Assembly (NCBI GenBank): GCA_013396635.1
Contig: WBMW01003233.1
Coordinates: 806,018 to 870,017, forward strand
DNA: 64,000 nt
Source: Penelope pileata
Taxonomy: Eukaryota; Chordata; Aves; Galliformes; Cracidae
Direction of reading: 5' to 3'
Below the pieces are notes generated by a model. It ran no database searches. It saw only the letters and a program-made list of their open reading frames with translations, and had not been told where the DNA came from. Of the stretch, positions 48,904 to 60,900 are shown one piece after another. Positions within the stretch are counted from its first letter, which is position 1, and every line of letters starts with the position of its first letter. The translations under genes were made by a program, and so were the position numbers.

Positions 48904-50854
48904 AAGTTGAATCATACTAACCTAGGGCCGCACTGATGGCACTCAGTCAAAAGTTCATGTTTCTCTGTGTTATGATTTCAATGAACTTAAGTTAGCATCA
49001 AAGTACTTTAAACTTGCCTTTCTGTTAAACATGTTGGTATTTTCCTGTGAAGGACTCATGAAATATAGATTAATGATTGATCGAATAGCTAGCCTAATGG
49101 TTAGAACATTTAATGGAGAGTGACAAATTGCTGGTTCAGGGCCCATCTCAGTCAGATAAATAGTTTGTTACACCGTTCCTCAACTGTCACATCGGCTTGA
49201 GTTCCCATTGAACCCTAGATCATTCTCACACTGTTTGTCTATGTGATATCACACTGTCCTGAGTCTGGAGAGAGCTGAGAGAACCCATAAATACTTAAGT
49301 ACATGTAAGTATGTAATCTATATTGTGTGAATAGCCTCTACTTGTTCTGTATAGAGGAGAGTGATCAAGCATAAACAAGGTAATGCGCATTTCCTAAAAT
49401 CTAGGCTCTTCATTTTAGTAATTTAAATCATTTTGGTGAAATTTTATTGGTTTCAGTATTTCTAGAGGTTTCTATTATGTATCATTCTGTAGCTCCCTGA
49501 GGGAGGGCTGAGTAATTATTCTTTCTGGTGGGACAAAGCTCCTATTTTAGCATTATTTAGCATTATTGAGATTGCAAATGGAAATCAAGTGCTGATCAAA
49601 AGCTAAATTTTACCTTGTCTGAACCCTGAGTCAATAGATTTCTATACTTAGATGGATGAAGGAAACTTACTTGTAGTAGATCCATTTATTTTGTTTTAGT
49701 TGTAATGACAGACTATAGTCTGAAGATATTCAGGAGTGTAGAGGCAGAGGCAATGGTGAGGAGCTCATGGCTGGTATATACCCGAGGCTGGTAAACCTGT
49801 AAGTATTTACTATCTCCACCTGAGTGACACATAGTGTGTGAATACTGAAAATAGACATACCAGCACCTTCTACAATTAGATGAAGCAGGGAAGAGTAGCA
49901 AAGCCTACTAACTTTAGGTTCTTCACCTGTATGACGGAATGTGTGCCTAAATATATATATCTCTTCTTGCACTTTTGGGAGACTAGGCTTCTTATTATTA
50001 CACGAAAGTTTCCAGGCAACAGAGAATACAGGGGAGAACTCAATATCTTAATAAATTAATATATCACACACATGCACCTACATTATAAACATAAAAATAG
50101 GATATTAAGTCTTCTTTTGATCCAAACTATCTTAAAATAATAGTAAGGTATGAATTTTGAATGTTTTACATAGAAAATTTCATATGATGTTATTCTGTTC
50201 ATTCACTTTGTATGCAGATATACATGGCTATTTTTTGAGATTACACAGTAAATCTTAAGTAAGGTGTAATAAGATTAGTGAAAGGCTGACACTGAAAAAG
50301 CTGTAGGAATGGGGGAGGAAAGTAAGGCAAATTTAACTGAGATACTATTTTTACGATAGATTTTCAGCTGAAGTAAACTAAACCAAAGCATCAGCATTAT
50401 GTTGACTCTACTTTCCGAAGGCTTTGTATCTTTGAGTCTCAAAACAAAAGGCTACAGTGGCATCTTCTTCCTGCTGCCCTGACTAATGTTAAAATCACAA
50501 TCACAGGATCCTACACAACAAAATGGTTGTGCCAAGCGTCAAACCTGGAATATGTCTCCATGAGATATATGCTGGAGGGATAGTACTCCATCATGTCCAG
50601 CTCAGGCAAGTAATTTTATCTCTTTCTACACTGCAACTGAGCTACAAATAAGGAAATATCCAGTTTATAAGCTTCTAATATTCAACACAATTTTCTAGTA
50701 AAAATATTCACTGATTTTGAGGAACAGGGTTTTGGTCAACCCACTGTTGTCTCAGTAGAACAAAATTCCTGTGCTTACACAAGAAAACTCAGACTTGGGC
50801 TGTGCTTTTTCATGGACTCAGACATGGAACTACTTGCAGAAGCATATTGGGTTT
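48904..50854. other. Non-coding stretch
   Basis: No gene recognised apart from the tRNA-like SINE head at 49085-49160. Frames on the minus strand at 49713-49972 are under 81 codons. Confidence 0.5.
49085..49160 (+). mobile_element. tRNA-like head of an old SINE
   Basis: TAGCCTAATGGTTAGAAC (49090-49107) matches a polymerase III A box with the typical tRNA D-arm continuation. GGTTCAGGGCC (49133-49143) is close to the B-box consensus GGTTCRANNCC, at a normal tRNA spacing. There is no good acceptor stem or anticodon arm, so this is a tRNA-derived SINE head or decayed tRNA copy rather than a working tRNA gene. The 3' body is not recognisable. Confidence 0.45.
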
Positions 50855-51630
50855 ATGTGGGGGGTGCTCCAGGGGTGGGCTATGAGAAAAGACCAGAAGC
50901 TGCTGCATGTCAAATAAGAACCAGTTCCAGCCAGTTCAAAAGGGACCATGTGTAGCAGATCTCCATGTGTACCCCATGGAGGAGCCCACAGTGCAGCAGT
51001 GGATGTGGCCTGGAGGAGGCCACAGCCCATGGAGAGCCCCCACAGGAGCAGCCCCCAGCCCAGAGCTGTAGCATGTGGAGAGGAGCCCACAGTGGAGCAG
51101 GAGGTCTGTGGGAGCTGCTGTCCATGCTGGAGCAGTGTGCCCACGCACACCTTGCTTCAGGATCGGCCTCGTGGTATGGAGCTGTGTTGGAGCAATGCTT
51201 GGAGAGCTGCAGCCTGTGCCCATGCAGGATCAGCTGGGGAAGGATGGCATCCCGTGGGAGGGACCCCACATGGAGCAGGGGCAGAGAGTGACCATGGAGG
51301 AGCAGCAGAGATAAGAGTTACAGACTGACCACAGCCCCCATTCCTCGTTCCCCTATGCCATTCAGGAGCAGGAGGTAGAGGAGGATGGATGGAAAAAGGT
51401 GTTTTTAGTTCTCACTGCTCTAGTCTGCTATCACCAGGCAATAAATTACATTAATCTCCCTGTGCTGAGTCTGTTTTGCACATAACAGTAATTGGTGAGT
51501 ATTCTCCCTGTCCTTATCTCAACCCTTGAGCCCTTTTCCATCATATTTTCTCCCCTTTATCCTTTGAGGAAGGGAAGTGCAAGAGCAGTTGTGGTAGAGT
51601 TTAGCAGCCCATTAGAGTGAAACCACAACT
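50855..51630 (+). mobile_element. Solo LTR remnant of an avian ERVL-like endogenous retrovirus
   Basis: GC-rich block of degenerate units built on GGAGCCCACAGTGGAGCAG and CCATGGAG words (about 50940-51300). It is followed by ACTGACCACAGCCCCCATTC, a polyadenylation signal AATAAA at 51440-51445, GAGTCTGTTTTGCACATAAC, AGTAATTGGTGAGTATTCTC and a terminus around AAACCACAAC near 51629. This order is that of a widespread avian LTR I recall as ERVL-like. The 5' part (U3) is not clear, so the left border is approximate and 5' truncation is likely. No internal viral genes flank it. The open frames at 50830-51328 on both strands are translations of this repeat. Confidence 0.75.
51440..51445 (+). promoter_or_regulatory. 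LTR polyadenylation signal AATAAA
   Basis: AATAAA in the 3' half of the LTR, about 190 bp before its end, in the position this LTR type normally carries it. Confidence 0.55.
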
Positions 51631-54324
51631 GTTGCTGGGCTGACCTTAGCATGTCTCACCAGACAGTCACATGCTGGACAGTAGGATCACATGGGTTTCT
51701 TTCCAGAAGGGCACTTACACTGCCTGCTACAAAGACAACAGGAGCTACTGAGTGACAGAGCACGTAGACATGAAAGAGACAGGGAAATACATTAGGTTAG
51801 CTCACCACTGCACTGTTCTCAATACTTTGAAATGATGCATTTTTAATTACTAATATGCGTCAGTTTGAGCTTAGCTTTTATTGGAGATATAGCTTCTTTC
51901 TGGAGATTGAAACAACTGCTCCTAAAAGTTCACTTACATTAAGAAAACCTAAAAATATGAAATAAAAAATTTCAAATGGTCCAGTCATTTTTTTTTCTAA
52001 TTTCTTTTAAGTTGTCTCTCCTTCTCCTCCTTCTCTTTTCATCCCAATGAAAGCTAGCAAAGGCCTCACAGATTCTCCTTCAGACAGGAAAGTCACTTCC
52101 TCTCCATCTGTGGCTCTGAAGCAATGTTAGCATTAGCTAGTGTCTCCCCAGAACAGTGACCCACTCTGTGAGGATGAGGTGTGCCGAAAGCAACACACAG
52201 CAGTCGCAGTGGAAGGAGTGGAATCTACAGTTTGGATGTACAGAGATCCTGAAAAGTTGCCTACAGCCTCCACCATCTCTCAAGGAATCCAAGTATTCCG
52301 GGACTTGAATCCCCAGGCAACATTTTTTTAGCAGAAGACACATACTGGGAAAATCATTAAAAAAGGGAAATCAGTGAGTGAAAAATGAAATAAATATATT
52401 TATCCTTGATTAAAAAAAGAAAGAGTGCTTTGCGAAAGTGTTGGTCTCTGGTGGGCACTTCCCAACTGTGATAGGTTTTCTTCATAGTTAAGTAGTTGGC
52501 AATAGCAATAGATTATCTACTGCTGTAATAATATGATTCTGAAGCACAATCGCTGGTGCTGGCTTGGAGTTCATCCTTGCATCCTTGAAAATCCTTGCTT
52601 AGTTATTATTTCACTCTCCATATGTCCTAAGCATGGATGAGATCCATCTCCTCAAAGAAGGATCCACTGCCAAGATGGCAGTTCTTGCTTATTCCTTCTG
52701 GTCATGAATATGTGGCGATTTTTATAAAAGTTGGACATCATCAATAATAGGAAATCCTTTTGATATATTTAGGGCTGTTGGATAAATCAGTGGGACTTTT
52801 TAAACTGTATTTGACAGTCCTACTGCTTAAAAGTAGACTGGAAATTCATTGGAAAAATACTTAGATAGTATGACAGACTAGATTAGGTAAGAGGTGTTTT
52901 TGTTATCTCTGTCTTAAATAGTTTTACAATCCCTTACACAGACATCACCTCTAACAACAAGGATCTGACCACACGCCAGATGAAATAACTTCCTTCAAGA
53001 TGATGGAGTGAGAGAAAGTGCTCTTCTTTGTAGTAGCTGAAGACATGTAAGTTGTGGTACAAAAAAGATGTGCCAGAGTTCTTGTCAGAGGCACAAGTAC
53101 ACACAATGGAACAAAGCTTAACACACTATTATATAAAGGAGAGAATGGCTATAAATAGTAGGTAATCAGGTTTCTCACTTTTGTGACTCTACACATCTAT
53201 CTGTTGCTTGTAAAAGGGCTGCACTATTTAAAGACAAATGCTAGACAATATCATAAAGTTCAGAGTGCTTTTCAATTGCTTCATATTCCCTGACCGATAC
53301 TAAAAGAGGAAAAAAAAAAAACAAAAAAAAAAAACAAGCAGACAAAAAAAGGCTGCTGAACATGAAATGAGGCCTTAGATCATCATTATTATTATTGGTA
53401 GGCCATACTAAATATTTATTTTAATAGGAAAAGTATGTATTATAGGCTAGGCTTTTGTTAGAGAGTGCTCATAAACACTAACAGCTTTGGTCATGCGGAC
53501 ATGTGAGTGGATATCTCGCATAGTCAGACCCAAAACTGCTTTGGCATACTATGCAGAAGAAAACTTTGAAAAGGGAGGGACACATAGCTGAAACACTTCT
53601 GGCCAGCTTTCAAGGTTTATCCACTGGATATCAGCATCAGTATGTCTCAGTGCCAGCTCTTGATGTGCTGCATTTGTGGGTAAAGAAGAAAATCAGGGAT
53701 ACAGCTACATTTTGAACAGCAGGAAAGATGACATTACCCCACAGGAAATGAATTTTCAAATATAGAAGAGTAAACATTTGTGCTGTTTGTTAACATCTTC
53801 CTTGGAAACTAAAGTACATCCTCACTTGCCTATTGCCATGATCTTCCAAGTAAATAAGAATAAAGATTTAAGAGTGGGCAAATTTTTCACGTTTCATTCA
53901 TTGGATCAGTACTGTGGATCATGAACAATATTGCCAGTATTTGGAAAACTCCGATAAAATACTGTTTCGAATTCAGTAAAATGAATTTCCTTTTTCCTTC
54001 TTGGTGGTGCAAAGCATTGAAAATGAAGGCAGAGCATCAGGCTTTGCAAGGCTGCACTCTTCTTCCCCCAGTGTCTGTGCTGCAAGTAGTGCACCAAATG
54101 GCCACAGCCAGAAGTCAACTGAAACTCTTCATATGGCAAGTATTTGAAAATTGAATATATTGCTGGAAATAGAAAAATTCATAGAATTCATAGAAAAAAA
54201 TTGTAGAACTCATAGAATTAATAAAATGCACAGAATTTGACGAAAAAACAAGTCATAGGCATTTAGGGCAGAGTTCACTGACCATCTCAATTTGAACACA
54301 TCCCATGAGGTCATTTTATATATA
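51631..54324. other. Non-coding stretch
   Basis: No gene recognised. A-rich simple sequence lies at 53301-53351, an ATT patch at 53382-53395 and a degenerate TTCATAGAA array at 54178-54220. Antiparallel frames at 53906-54154 and 52137-52343 are short and without family. Confidence 0.5.
53301..53351. repeat. A-rich simple repeat
   Basis: A runs of 12, 12 and 7 interrupted by C and CAAGCAGAC. Confidence 0.85.
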
Positions 54325-54476
54325 GGGTGGAGTCTCCTTCTCTGGAGATATTTAAGATCCATCTGGATGCCTACCTGTGTGACCTGCACTAGGGAACCTG
54401 CTTTGGAAGGGGGCTTGGACATGATGATCTCCAGAGGTCCCTTCTCACCCCTACTATTCTGTGATTCTGTGATTTC
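54325..54476 (+). mobile_element. CR1 LINE 3' end with intact tail
   Basis: GGTGGAGTCTCCTTCTCTGG begins the last part of ORF2. GATGCCTACCTGTGTGACCT, GGGAACCTGCTTTGG and GATGATCTCCAGAGGTCCCT follow in the normal CR1 order. The element ends in the 8-bp tail ATTCTGTG repeated, the CR1 variant with TGTG instead of TATG. About 150 bp, 5'-truncated, and a different subfamily from the CATAGAAT-tailed copies in this window. Confidence 0.93.
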
Positions 54477-57400
54477 TGAAAAGAGGTCTTTCTGAAAAGA
54501 AGATGCTTTTGCCTTTGAAATGTACCATCTGCGCTTGTATGTGCATCAGGCATTTCCAGACCATTTTCCATCCTTCAGGTTTCAGGAGATGCAAGAGTCC
54601 AGCCCACCAGTCCCTCTTTCTCTCTCCCTCTCTCTCCCTCCCTCCCTTTCTTCTGCCACTTCAGTGGCACAAACAGAGCACTGAGCTACACACCCCATGC
54701 ACTCAGCACGTCAGTTCTCACCAGTTTTAAGTCTATCATGGGCCATTTCTTCCATGGACCAGATATTTAACAGTGCGCAGCAGTGATAGGAAATCCTAAA
54801 AAGCTACCCTGTAATAAACTGCAAGTTCGTCTTGGCAAACAGAGAGCTGTTTCATTGCTTATGACAAAGTATTCCCTAAAGCTGGATATATAATCAGTTC
54901 CCAATCCATCCTTCTGCTTAAATTTCTGAGTGTATTCTATACTGTCTGTGGTATTAAAGCAGTTATGATACAAAGAAAGATTCTTGTTTTGTTTTGTTTT
55001 GAATGGGGAATGTCCCAGAGTACCAAGTGACTCAACCAATGTGACTTCTGAAAACATACTGCCACAGCAAAACACTTGGAGATATGGGGTTTTCTTCATT
55101 TCCCTCTCCCCCACCCACTTTCTCACTGTTTGTAATTTCTCTGGCAGATGAGCTGAAAATAAAAATCTTAGCGCTGGAGGGAATACACTGTACATCTGTT
55201 TCCAAGTTCAGAAATTACTGAGATCACATTGTTTGTGAATCTACAAAGGCATTCCCTTGTTCTAACAAAGACTAATGCCAGTTCTGTCTTGTTCCTGCTG
55301 CACGTAGTTGTATTACTGCTGCTCTATATTTCCCTTATTACTTTTTAAAATCATTACATTTCATCTTGATCATCAGATTGGTATGATATACAATGCCATG
55401 TAGCTTCTTAATTATGCATGTGAGTGTTCAGTTTATCAAAACCATACCTTTCATGTGCACGTCTCACACGGCAGTGACTCCTCTGTAGCTGTCTTGTCAT
55501 ATACATGACTTTACAGCTACCTACATCAGAGTGTCACAGCATTCACAATAGCATGTGATAGCATGCTGCAATTTAATGCCATGGAGAAATAGGAAAACAC
55601 TGCTATTATGTCATGCTGACACTGTTTACTGTGAAACGCATAGCAGCCACACTTTCCTGGCAAAGGACAGGACTGACTTACCTTCTCAAAATAATTCTTG
55701 TTGTGAAGAACAGAGTTGGGGAAAGAGCTCCTGAACGCACTCCCAACATTTACACAACTACTGCTGTTTGTCTGCAATTTCTTTGCCTTCAGTGCACCTA
55801 TTCAATGGTACTAGGATACAGGGAAAATTTTCACTTTTCATAAGTAATTAAATCTTCAGTGCAACAACACAACAGTTTCAGTCCAGACCAAAGTGGAATG
55901 GCCTCCATATTAAAAATCACCCTAGGTGACACTTCTCGTAGTTTCAGCAAACAGCTGATGATAAATACTGTCTTTACTCCAAAAGACAGTTTTATGGATA
56001 TTGCAGTGCATGGGAGCTAACGCTGTCAGAGTCTGTTCTGTAAGTATTCCAGAATCTTTCTTTGCAAGGAGAGAAGACTCGATCTTTCATCATTATGTGG
56101 TCAAAATATATAGAGAGAAACACCTACTTGATTTCAGTGCTGTATGCTTTGAAGATTGGAGGACTACTTGTCACTGTCTCCCTTGATTTCTATATTAGAT
56201 AAGTCTGTTCTCTTGGACAAGGAATGTTATGCTTCTTAAACCATGCTTCTGCAATGAAGACCTAAATGATTTGGTTCTTTGCATCATTAGCTTGTCCTTG
56301 CTATTGAGAAAGGACACTACTGCTGATGAGTCAAACATCCACTTTAGTTGATGAAGAATGCCAAAGAAATTAGCACAGCTTCATCTCCCTTTTGTCCACA
56401 CTTCATATTGGAGGTCTTTGCAGATTAAGAATAACGTAAAATGCTTAAATCATTGCAGAACTGTTCTGTGCAGGCCAGCCCATGGCTAATAAGATGTAAC
56501 ACTGCAAATGACAGCTAGGCAGAACAAAGAACTAGAAAATGGAAAAGATGCACAATGTAGTGGCACAGTGGTGAGCAAAGCAGCAATACTGGAGGCTGTG
56601 GACAAATTTGGATCAATTTGGAAGCTACAGGGAGGTAAATCCTACTGCAGTCGTGACGAGTAAGTCATTTTCCAGCAGGCCAGATAGTATCTAAGGACCA
56701 AATTATGGACAGTTCCCAAAGCAATGACAAGTTTGTTCTAGCGACCTTTAGTGTGAAATAATCAGTTTTCCCATGACTATTATCAGTTTTTCCATGTATA
56801 GTGACAGGTAGCACAATAACATAGAAGAGACTCCAGATACTAGATGCATTCTGATGTTCAGCCGATCCTTGCTGCAGACATCCATTTCTTCACAAAGCCG
56901 GGATGTTTCCCGTCCTGACATTATATGGGGATGGTGCCTTCTTACAATGCCTTAATACTATCTTTTACCCTCAGTTCCTTGCTTTCTAATAGATGCAACA
57001 CAATTTTCTCCCTTTTTACAAGTAGTTAGAATAGCTGTGTATTCATTTCCCTTTTCCGAGATTTTTTCTTCAGGAGGGATATTACATATAATAGCCTAAA
57101 CTCTGTTCAGTTACATCTATATAAATATATCAGGTTTCCTAAACACATAGTTTCTCACTTTTAACATTTAACTAAATCACCTTGTAGCTTCTTCTGTGTT
57201 TGATTTGTTTTAATGATAGCTTTGGTGTATTTAGTTTTAGGAAATGAGCATGTTAGATGGATTATCTCCCTTTTCCTTGGCCTTTGTATAGAACCCTTTC
57301 CTATTAAGTACAGAAAATCATAATCCAGTACTAACCTTATTACTTAGACATGAAAGCGGATTGGAAACGATTGCTGCTTCCTTTTATTTCTATAAACAAA

Positions 57401-57807
57401 AAATTCTGTTCAATTGTTAAAATAGATTTATAGTGAATGATAATGGACTAATCGTTCACACAACCCTACCAGTTAACAATATTACAGCAGAAATTAATTT
57501 GCCTTCTGACATTTAGGACGCATGTTGCACTAACCAAGGGAATGTGTGGGTACCCGCTAACGTAACCTGGCAATCATATCTGTGATTAGCTCAAATACTT
57601 TCAATGAAAATCCACCAGAATCCATGACCACTTCTGTATAAAACAATCACAAAAAATATACCCTGGGCAGTTTCTTCCCTTGGTATTATACACATCAGCT
57701 GCATTATCATAAAAAGTCCTTAACCATAAAATATTGCCTTTCACAAATACTTCTATTCATTATAAACAGAATGTGCAAAGTGTTTCTACAAGACTGCATC
57801 CTTTAAA
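54477..57807. other. Non-coding stretch
   Basis: No gene recognised. A CT-rich tract lies at 54611-54654. The minus-strand frame at 54767-55195 (142 codons) has no family resemblance. The rest is AT-rich. Confidence 0.5.
54611..54654. repeat. CT-rich microsatellite
   Basis: TCCCTCTTTCTCTCTCCCTC followed by (TC)n and (TCCC)n words. Confidence 0.9.
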
Positions 57808-57900
57808 GCCCTGATCCTGCAAATGCTTGCCTTCGATGACACTTGAATGTGGCTATTACTCACACGCCTTAAGGTTAAGCATATTCATGTCCACCGGATC
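57808..57900. mobile_element. Old reptile-type MITE-like repeat relic
   Basis: Starts GCCCTGATCCTGCAAATGCT and continues through CTATTACTCACACGCC, TTAAGGTTAAGCATATTCAT and CCGGATCA. In turtle and crocodile DNA I remember a near-palindromic repeat with ends GCCCTGATCCTGCAAA and inner words ACTCACATGCTTAAAGTTAAGCA. This block keeps the left end and the right inner words in the right order. Identification rests on memory of that consensus. Confidence 0.5.
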
Positions 57901-60900
57901 ATGTCTGAGGTCCTAAGCATCTTGAAGCAGGAACATTGCCTAGAGATGAATATACCTCTGGGAATAAATTTTCATTGATGTGCTTCCATGCACAGTGAAT
58001 AAAGAGTCAATGATGCATGCTTTTCTTTTCTTTTAATGAAAATAAATCCATCCTATGTCCTCTGTGAGACTGGTTTATCACCAGTACATCACAGCCAAAT
58101 GAGTCACAAGTCAGCTAAGGCCAGTCTAGCCTCCTCAGACCTCATCTCCCTGTCCCATGCTGGTTTCTGCCCACAGAAACACAGCCATTAGCAGCATCTC
58201 ATGAAGACTTACTTAGTGGAGGACATGATGACAATTTCAAACCTACATGTTTTCTATATTTCAAGTCAGTCAGTGGGTTCATATAAATTCCATCCTATTT
58301 TTATAGGGCTGTACTGGGATGGAGCTCAAATGGGGAGATTTGGGTTTGACTAGTACAGCAGCAGATGGCCCAGTGAATAGACGGCTTGAAAGGATCAAGG
58401 CTGTAAAAAACATTAGTCACAAATCTTCATTAAATATCATTGTAGAAGAGTGTACTTAGAGTTCATTACTGCAACTTCAGCAGAACAGGAGAATAATTGC
58501 AGCTTATTACTCTTCACATGGGCATTCACCATTTCAGGGAGACAGTAGAATGGAAGAGGATCAGGACCACAGCAAGTGAGCAGCAGAGCAAGAAATACAC
58601 AGGTAAAGACAAGCACAATGCCTCCACTTGTATGAGGAGGAATTGTATCTATCTGCCCAAATGCACCCCGCTGAAATCATGAAATCAAGTAAAACAAAGT
58701 TTTACAACAAGATTCTTTGTTTAAGAGAGAAAAAAATGAAAGACAAAAAGAAAACCTGTGCACACCCCTAAACCAGCAGCATGGCACTGCACATACACGT
58801 GCAGACTTGCACTCCTGTCATGACAGTTTTATTGCAAACACTGGCTCTGCATCCGAATCATGAGGGGATGGCAGAGCCGGCAGCTTCAAAGCCCAAACTT
58901 GCCAATTTTTGCACTCAGACATAGATACGTCAAAGGGACAGCTCAGTAATAACTCTGCCAGTCAACCCACCACAGCTGCAGGAGGGATGCCCCACTTTCA
59001 GGAAGGCCTCCTCCAAGCCTCCAAGCCCCATCTGGATTCTCCACTGCTGGAGACATCCCCGCTGCTGCCCACCCCATTCACAGCATCTCTGTTTCATCCT
59101 GCACCCCAGAGAGCCCCTGGCCTCAGTGCTGCCTGCGCTTTCTCATCAGTGGTGAGAGTTGGGGATATCCATGACAACCCACCTCCAGCACCAGGCTGAG
59201 GCCCCAGCCTCCTCCTGCCTCTGCGTACTGCAAATCGGCTGAGAGCAGTTTCCCCAGCTGCTTCATATGGGGATGTGTGCTTCTACCTCTCTTTGTTCCT
59301 TATTTCCTTAGAATGCTCTCACAATGCTCATGCTGCTGGCTTAGCTCACACTTTAAAAAAAGAAAGATGCTTTCCACCAGTAGTCCTCCTTCACTCTTCC
59401 CAAAGTAGCACTTGGTAGATGAACCTCATGAATTGCTGACAAACATACAAGCTCCAGCCACTCCAAGCCTTTTGTTGTGCTTCCCTCATAAACTAGGCAG
59501 CTGCATCACAAATGGACTTTTATATCGTGGTTAAATTGTGGGATGAAATAACTGTAATAGTTCTGAAGCAATTGTTTGTACCACAGAAACCCAGGCAGGA
59601 TAGCAGGTTGCTCTGCTTTGCTCACCAGTGGGACTGGAGGAGCTGCTCTGCACACCACGGGCCTGTGGAAGGGCAGCTGGGACCCCAGTGGATTTGCAGC
59701 AAAGCCATCAGCCATGGAGCATGGTCTGTGGATGATGAGCAAACACGGATGCAAGCGTTCACTCTGATTTCCGTTAATTTGCAGTATCAGCAGCCCTGGA
59801 TCAAGCTGGGCTGCCAAAGATTTTTGAACTCTGTTCAGGGAACATTTCCATCCTAGCTTGTGAGCTAATATTTTTGGATATCTAGCTAAATATGACTTGC
59901 TGGCTTTGTGTTCTTGAAAGAAACACTTTTTGCTTCAGTCCCTGGTGCTTCTTGCCAGATCCTTGGAAGAAAGGAAGCCAGCAGTCTGACGGGAGTGCAG
60001 TACCAGCACACAGTCCTCACCAAGACTGCAGCAGTTCTGGGGGCTGATGCTAAAGATCTGAATGGTACCCAGGTTACCTCTGATTGCTGTATTACCCTAA
60101 AGGGAGGCTGAAAATCAAGCATCTTACCTTATTTTTGTCCAGGGAGGGACCACTGTCAAATGCCTCTGGATTTAGGTTCCCAGGAATCTGCCTTTCATTT
60201 GGCCAGTTCACACAAAAAACTGTACAGCTCTGCTGTCTTGTAAAGGCCTTTTAGTATTAGTCACTGAATACATATGCTATTAAACACATCAGAGTATCTA
60301 TAAAACATCTGTGGTAAATCTAATTTTGATTAAAAAAATCTCACATTTGTAACTATTATAAACAGTAAGGTGTATTTTTTTTTTCCCTCAAATACACAGA
60401 AAATTGAAAGCATCTGCAATCTGGAGAACCTCTTTATACCCCCTGCTTTAAACAACCCAAATCCCAAGTCTGTGTGAGTTGCTGTGAGATGGGACAGCTG
60501 ATTGGCCTGGGTCACGGAGATGCTGTAGGTGACTGATTGACACAACTGGCTGAGATGGCACCCACATTTTCTTCAGCTATGTTGTGAAAATAGGAAAACC
60601 AGAAACCTGTGTTTTCCCCAGACACACGTGGTGGAGGGGCCACATATGTAGCCTATTAATACAGAGAGATGATATACACAGGCCTTCTGCCTCATCCTTC
60701 TAAAACGGTTATTAACTGTCTTACTTACATCTAAGGGGAGAGATTGGCCAGAGCTGTCATATGTTCCTGTCAGATTTTTCATACTAGCATGGCAAATTAA
60801 GGCTTTGGGGAGTTAGTAAAAAATAAAGATAGGTGGTTCAGTGTTGAGAGGAAGGAAATGTTGAATATGGTATTTGCATACGGTTTAAAAAGAACAGGAT

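Noticed and set aside
50590..50650. Possible further MIR-like words (GGCAAGTAATTTTATCTCTT)
   Set aside because: Only a short co-linear match, without the flanking parts of the SINE.
50830..51328. Six overlapping frames of 80-126 codons
   Set aside because: Translations of the GC-rich, repetitive LTR in all frames; few stops because of base composition.
54767..55195. 142-codon minus frame
   Set aside because: Composition and context are ordinary non-coding DNA; no motif or splice support.
59506..60122. Overlapping frames on both strands
   Set aside because: Locally higher GC explains the lack of stops; no family match and no consistent splice pair.
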